Positions 6,295-9,730 of a stretch of 9,730 nt of DNA are shown piece by piece. How positions within the stretch are numbered: position 1 is the first letter of the stretch; each line of letters begins with the position of its first letter. The position numbers were made by a program, and so were the translations under genes. The notes under the pieces are model-generated. The model was not told the DNA's origin. It was given only the letters and a program-made list of their open reading frames with translations, and made no database searches. Source of the DNA: CAXXIC01 sp964534355 (lineage in GTDB: Bacteria; Bacteroidota; Bacteroidia; Bacteroidales; UBA7332); assembly GCA_964534355.1 (NCBI GenBank), contig CAZHNZ010000142.1:1-9730 (forward strand), in the 5' to 3' direction.

Positions 6295-9200
6295 ATGAAA
6301 CAGACACGACTTTTTCTCTTTGTTCTCTCTCTTTTGCTATGCACCGGGGTTTCTGCGTCCGGTTTTAGCATCGAAAGATTATCCATTGCCGATCAGTTGC
6401 CCAATAATATTGTAAAACGTATTTTTCAGTCCAAAAGCGGCTACATCTGGTTTGGCACCGAATCGGGTATTTGTCGCTTCGACGGGTACAAAATAAAGGT
6501 GGTGAAATCGGGTGAATTCGAGTGGGACCGCTCTGTGAGCAACAATATTCTCTGCATTAGTCAGGACGAAAAGGGGCGCATTTGGGTAGGTACGCGCAAA
6601 GGGGTAAAGGTGATGGACGAAGATGGCCGTTTGTTGCCCGAAATTACGGATAACCGAATTCAGGAGAAACGGGTGACTGCCCTCTGTGCCCGTGGCAATC
6701 AGATGTGGATTGGCACAAATGATGGTCTGTTTATTTACAATACAGACAACCATCAGGTGAAAAGATATGAACACAGCAATACCAATAGCCGCTCATTGCC
6801 GGGCAATAATATCAACTACATTTTCAGGGATTCGAAAGATAATATCTGGATTGCTTTCTGGCAAAAGGGTATTTGCCGTTTCGACCCCCAAACCGAGAGT
6901 TTTGAGACGATGCCGGCATTTGGGAAATACAACAATCCCTTTTATATTTACGAAGATAAATCGGGCCTCATCTGGCTGGGAACCTGGGGCGATGGACTGG
7001 TGCAGATGAGTTATTCCAAACAATCTCATCAGGCTGCTTTCCGTCAGTTTAACCTAAACGAAAATAAAGAATATTCTGAGAAAAAGAATATTATATACAG
7101 CCTGACCCAGGATGACCGATCGGGCAACCTGATGCTGGTGACGCCTTTGGGGCTTTTCAGGTTTCGAAATGGTAGTCCTTTTGAATTTGAGCATATCCGC
7201 ACCGGTGAGGTCTATTCCAATTCGAGCAATTTTCTGCATACCATTTACAAAGACAACAGGGGAAATATCTGGATTGGTGCTTCCAACGATGGCATCTATC
7301 TGTTGAGCGAAAAACGGGATTTCTTTCAATACGAATTGCTGGGGAGTGCCAAAAAAGAGATTGGATACACCATTGTAAATGCAATAGAAGAGATAAATGG
7401 CACGATGTGGGCAGGGCTCACCAATGGGGGTGTCGTGGCTTTTAATCCAAAAAAAAGAGAACAGATAGATTATGCCAACACGCTTTCCGGCACCTCTGTT
7501 CGAGCTATTATCAGAGTGCCTGAATCACAGACTATCTGGATTGCCGGTGAACGCAGTTTCCGGCTGAAAAAGAGTGGCGGTAAATATGCAGTTTCCGAAA
7601 TTCAGTACCGGGTAAATGAGGCTGGTGATACGTATAGCCCGGTAACGTTGGATATCTATCACCTCTGCCGCGATGTGCAAAACCGAATCTGGATAGCGGC
7701 ACAGTCGGGTATCTACTATTGTCAATCGCCTGATAGTCTGCGGCGTATTGCGCCCGATTTCAGAGAGGTCTCAATGGTGATCTCCGAAAATGCGAAAACG
7801 GTGTGGGCTTCGTCCTACAACAACGGTGTGGTGCGACTGACCGAAGATAAAAACGGGAAATGGCAAATCAGCCACTTTACCCTGGCCAATAAAAAGATTA
7901 ATTCGACCATTATCAACACCTTATTTAAGGATAGTCGCGGGCGCATCTGGGCCGGATCATCGGATGCCGGGGTGAGCATATATAACCCCAAAACAGACTG
8001 CTTCGAGTCTAAAAACAGCGATTTCTCATTGCTCGAAACCTTTATCAGTTCGATTGTAGAAGATAAACGGGGAGATATCTGGCTCAGTACGGGCAACAAA
8101 GTGGTGTGCATTGATATGAACAGCAATAGCAGTGTGCTCTATTCGCGCAACGACAATGTGCGTGTTTCCACTTTTCGTCCTCATGCAGCCACCGTATCAT
8201 CAGATAATCAGATATTTATGGGAGGAAGTGAGGGTATTTGCTGTTTTCACCCAATCAAACAACCGCTGCCCAAAGAGAGTAACCGGGTGTTAATCACCGA
8301 TGTGGAGGTGAATAACCGGTCGGTGTTTGATTTTAATGAATCCGAAAAGATTGGCTTTGATGGTTCTGCACTGACTCTGAATCACAACCAAAATAACGTG
8401 GGAATCGAGTTTTCGTCGCTCAACTATGCCTCGCCCGATAATGTAAAATATGCCTATCAGCTGGTTGGTCAGGACAAGGGCTGGGTGTATGTGGACGATA
8501 AACGTCGCTTTGTGACCTACAACAATCTGAATGCCGGGCACTACACCTTCCGGGTTCGATCTACCAACGAAAACGGAATCTGGAGCACCAAAATAACAGA
8601 GATGAAGATTGAGGTTATGCCCGCGCCTTATCTCTCGTGGTGGGCGTTTTGTCTCTATATATTATTGGTGGGTGGTGTCATTATCTTTTCGGTCAAAACA
8701 ATCCGTAACCGAATCCGGCTGAGAAACCAACTGGCTATTTCTGAAATTGAAAAGATAAAGGCAGAGGAGCTGGCACAAACCAAACTGCGCTATTTTACCA
8801 ATGTGTCGCACGAGCTGATGACTCCGCTGACCATTATTTCGTGTATTGTGGATGAAATTTCAGACAAGCATCCGGAGGTGCTTGTTGATCGCAATCGCCT
8901 CAAATCCAATGTGAACCGGCTTAAGCGTCTGCTGCAACAGATTCTTGATTTCCGCAAAACAGAGAGCACCAACATGAGGCTTCGGGTACAGCAGGCGGAC
9001 GTGGTGGCATTTATCCGTTCTATCTGCCGGATGAATTTCGAGCCACTCGCCCGCGAAAAGAGTATCGACTTTGAGCTTCATACCCCTGTCGAAAGCCTGA
9101 TGGCGTGGTTCGACAGCGACAAAATAGATAAGGTTTTGTTTAATCTGCTCTCGAATGCGTTCAAATTTACACCGACCGGTGGGCGTGTCGATGTCCGGTT

Positions 9201-9730
9201 GCATCTGGAGTTTAAAGGCGGAATAGATTATTTACAAATAGAGGTGGCCGACAACGGTAAAGGCATCGAGCCGGCTTTGATGCCCCATATCTTTACCCGT
9301 TTTGTTACCGGAAATCACGAGAATAAGGTGGAAACCAACGGGATCGGGCTCTCGTTGAGTAAAGACCTGATTGAGATTCACAAGGGCAGCATATCTGCGG
9401 TGAGCGAACCGCATCGGGGCAGCACCTTTACCTTTCATTTCCCGATAGGGGAGTCTGCCTATTTGCCCGATGAAAAAGGGGAGGCTTACGGTATTCTCTC
9501 TTCCGAAACAGAATCGGATTCAGGGGAGGACTCAGCACCTGTGGTGCAGCCTGTTGATCATGCCGAAACACTGCTTCTTGTGGAGGATAACCCCGACTTG
9601 CTGCATGTGTTGCAAAACCATTTTACGAAAAAATACAAAGTGCTGACTGCTGTAAATGGTCGGCTGGCTCTCGATGTGGTAAGCGAAAACGACATTCAGA
9701 TTATAGTGAGCGATATTATGATGCCCGAAA
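6295..9730 (+). CDS. Hybrid two-component system sensor/regulator (HTCS), 3' end beyond window
   Basis: Membrane sensor that probably detects a periplasmic oligosaccharide and activates the adjacent enzyme genes. The frame is open for 1145 residues to the right edge. The signal peptide is MKQTRLFLFVLSLLLCTGVSA. Residues about 24-660 contain at least a dozen Reg_prop propeller blades with the recurring IW-hydrophobic-G pattern (IWFGTESGICRF from residue 51, MWIGTNDGLFIY, IWIGASNDGIYLL, IWAGSSDAGVSIY), as in the double seven-bladed propellers of this family. A Y_Y_Y domain follows at about 700-775 and one membrane helix at about 783-803. The HisKA region has SHELMTPLT with the phosphorylated H839, and methionine where arginine is usual. 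The HATPase has an N box at LLSNAFKFTPTGG (N954), DNGKGIE (986-992) and NGIGLSL (1015-1021). After an acidic linker a receiver domain begins at about 1091 with LLLVEDNPD and phosphoacceptor D1140 in SDIMMP. An AraC-type DNA-binding domain is expected past the edge but cannot be seen. The ATG at 6295 follows a consensus promoter. Confidence 0.93.
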   Translation, partial: MKQTRLFLFVLSLLLCTGVSASGFSIERLSIADQLPNNIVKRIFQSKSGYIWFGTESGICRFDGYKIKVVKSGEFEWDRSVSNNILCISQDEKGRIWVGTRKGVKVMDEDGRLLPEITDNRIQEKRVTALCARGNQMWIGTNDGLFIYNTDNHQVKRYEHSNTNSRSLPGNNINYIFRDSKDNIWIAFWQKGICRFDPQTESFETMPAFGKYNNPFYIYEDKSGLIWLGTWGDGLVQMSYSKQSHQAAFRQFNLNENKEYSEKKNIIYSLTQDDRSGNLMLVTPLGLFRFRNGSPFEFEHIRTGEVYSNSSNFLHTIYKDNRGNIWIGASNDGIYLLSEKRDFFQYELLGSAKKEIGYTIVNAIEEINGTMWAGLTNGGVVAFNPKKREQIDYANTLSGTSVRAIIRVPESQTIWIAGERSFRLKKSGGKYAVSEIQYRVNEAGDTYSPVTLDIYHLCRDVQNRIWIAAQSGIYYCQSPDSLRRIAPDFREVSMVISENAKTVWASSYNNGVVRLTEDKNGKWQISHFTLANKKINSTIINTLFKDSRGRIWAGSSDAGVSIYNPKTDCFESKNSDFSLLETFISSIVEDKRGDIWLSTGNKVVCIDMNSNSSVLYSRNDNVRVSTFRPHAATVSSDNQIFMGGSEGICCFHPIKQPLPKESNRVLITDVEVNNRSVFDFNESEKIGFDGSALTLNHNQNNVGIEFSSLNYASPDNVKYAYQLVGQDKGWVYVDDKRRFVTYNNLNAGHYTFRVRSTNENGIWSTKITEMKIEVMPAPYLSWWAFCLYILLVGGVIIFSVKTIRNRIRLRNQLAISEIEKIKAEELAQTKLRYFTNVSHELMTPLTIISCIVDEISDKHPEVLVDRNRLKSNVNRLKRLLQQILDFRKTESTNMRLRVQQADVVAFIRSICRMNFEPLAREKSIDFELHTPVESLMAWFDSDKIDKVLFNLLSNAFKFTPTGGRVDVRLHLEFKGGIDYLQIEVADNGKGIEPALMPHIFTRFVTGNHENKVETNGIGLSLSKDLIEIHKGSISAVSEPHRGSTFTFHFPIGESAYLPDEKGEAYGILSSETESDSGEDSAPVVQPVDHAETLLLVEDNPDLLHVLQNHFTKKYKVLTAVNGRLALDVVSENDIQIIVSDIMMPE

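Noticed and set aside
6379..9438. Many minus-strand frames of 60-130 codons opposite the HTCS gene
   Set aside because: The plus strand encodes one uninterrupted 1145-residue protein with clear domains. The antisense frames are shadows.

Overview
The window looks like chromosomal DNA from a member of the Bacteroidota, probably Bacteroidales or a related order. The evidence is a one-component hybrid sensor of the HTCS type, a type IX secretion (T9SS) sorting tail on one enzyme, perfect Bacteroidota -7 promoter motifs (TAnnTTTG), and no Shine-Dalgarno-like sequence before the genes. The T9SS tail argues against a typical gut Bacteroides, which generally lack that system, and fits environmental or oral lineages. 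No species is named.

Layout, left to right. Positions 1-168 (-) hold an open frame with a signal-peptide-like start that runs off the left edge and has only TTG as a start. Positions 254-1153 (+) encode an HTH/WYL transcriptional regulator. Positions 1154-1378 are intergenic and carry a strong bidirectional hairpin terminator between converging genes. Positions 1379-4111 (-) encode a secreted GH128 enzyme with lectin-like repeats and a T9SS tail. Positions 4177-6129 (-) encode a secreted GH16-GH43 fusion. Positions 6130-6294 are a divergent promoter region. From 6295 to the right edge (+) lies a hybrid two-component system sensor: periplasmic double propeller, Y_Y_Y domain, membrane segment, histidine kinase and the start of a receiver domain.

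How the genes probably work together: the two minus-strand enzyme genes are 65 bp apart and read as one operon, diverging from the HTCS gene. In Bacteroidota, HTCS proteins usually sense a glycan breakdown product in the periplasm and switch on adjacent glycan-utilization genes. GH128 and GH16 point to beta-1,3-glucan. The GH43 half resembles the exo-beta-1,3-galactanase group (GH43_24-like), which raises beta-1,3-galactan (arabinogalactan backbone) as an alternative or second substrate. No SusC/SusD pair, transporter or further enzyme is visible, so this is a partial or minimal polysaccharide utilization locus.

I found no tRNA, rRNA, CRISPR array, insertion sequence or phage signature. The main novelty candidates are the GH16-GH43 fusion and the lectin-like triple repeat on the GH128 enzyme. 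Neither amounts to a clearly new system on sequence alone.
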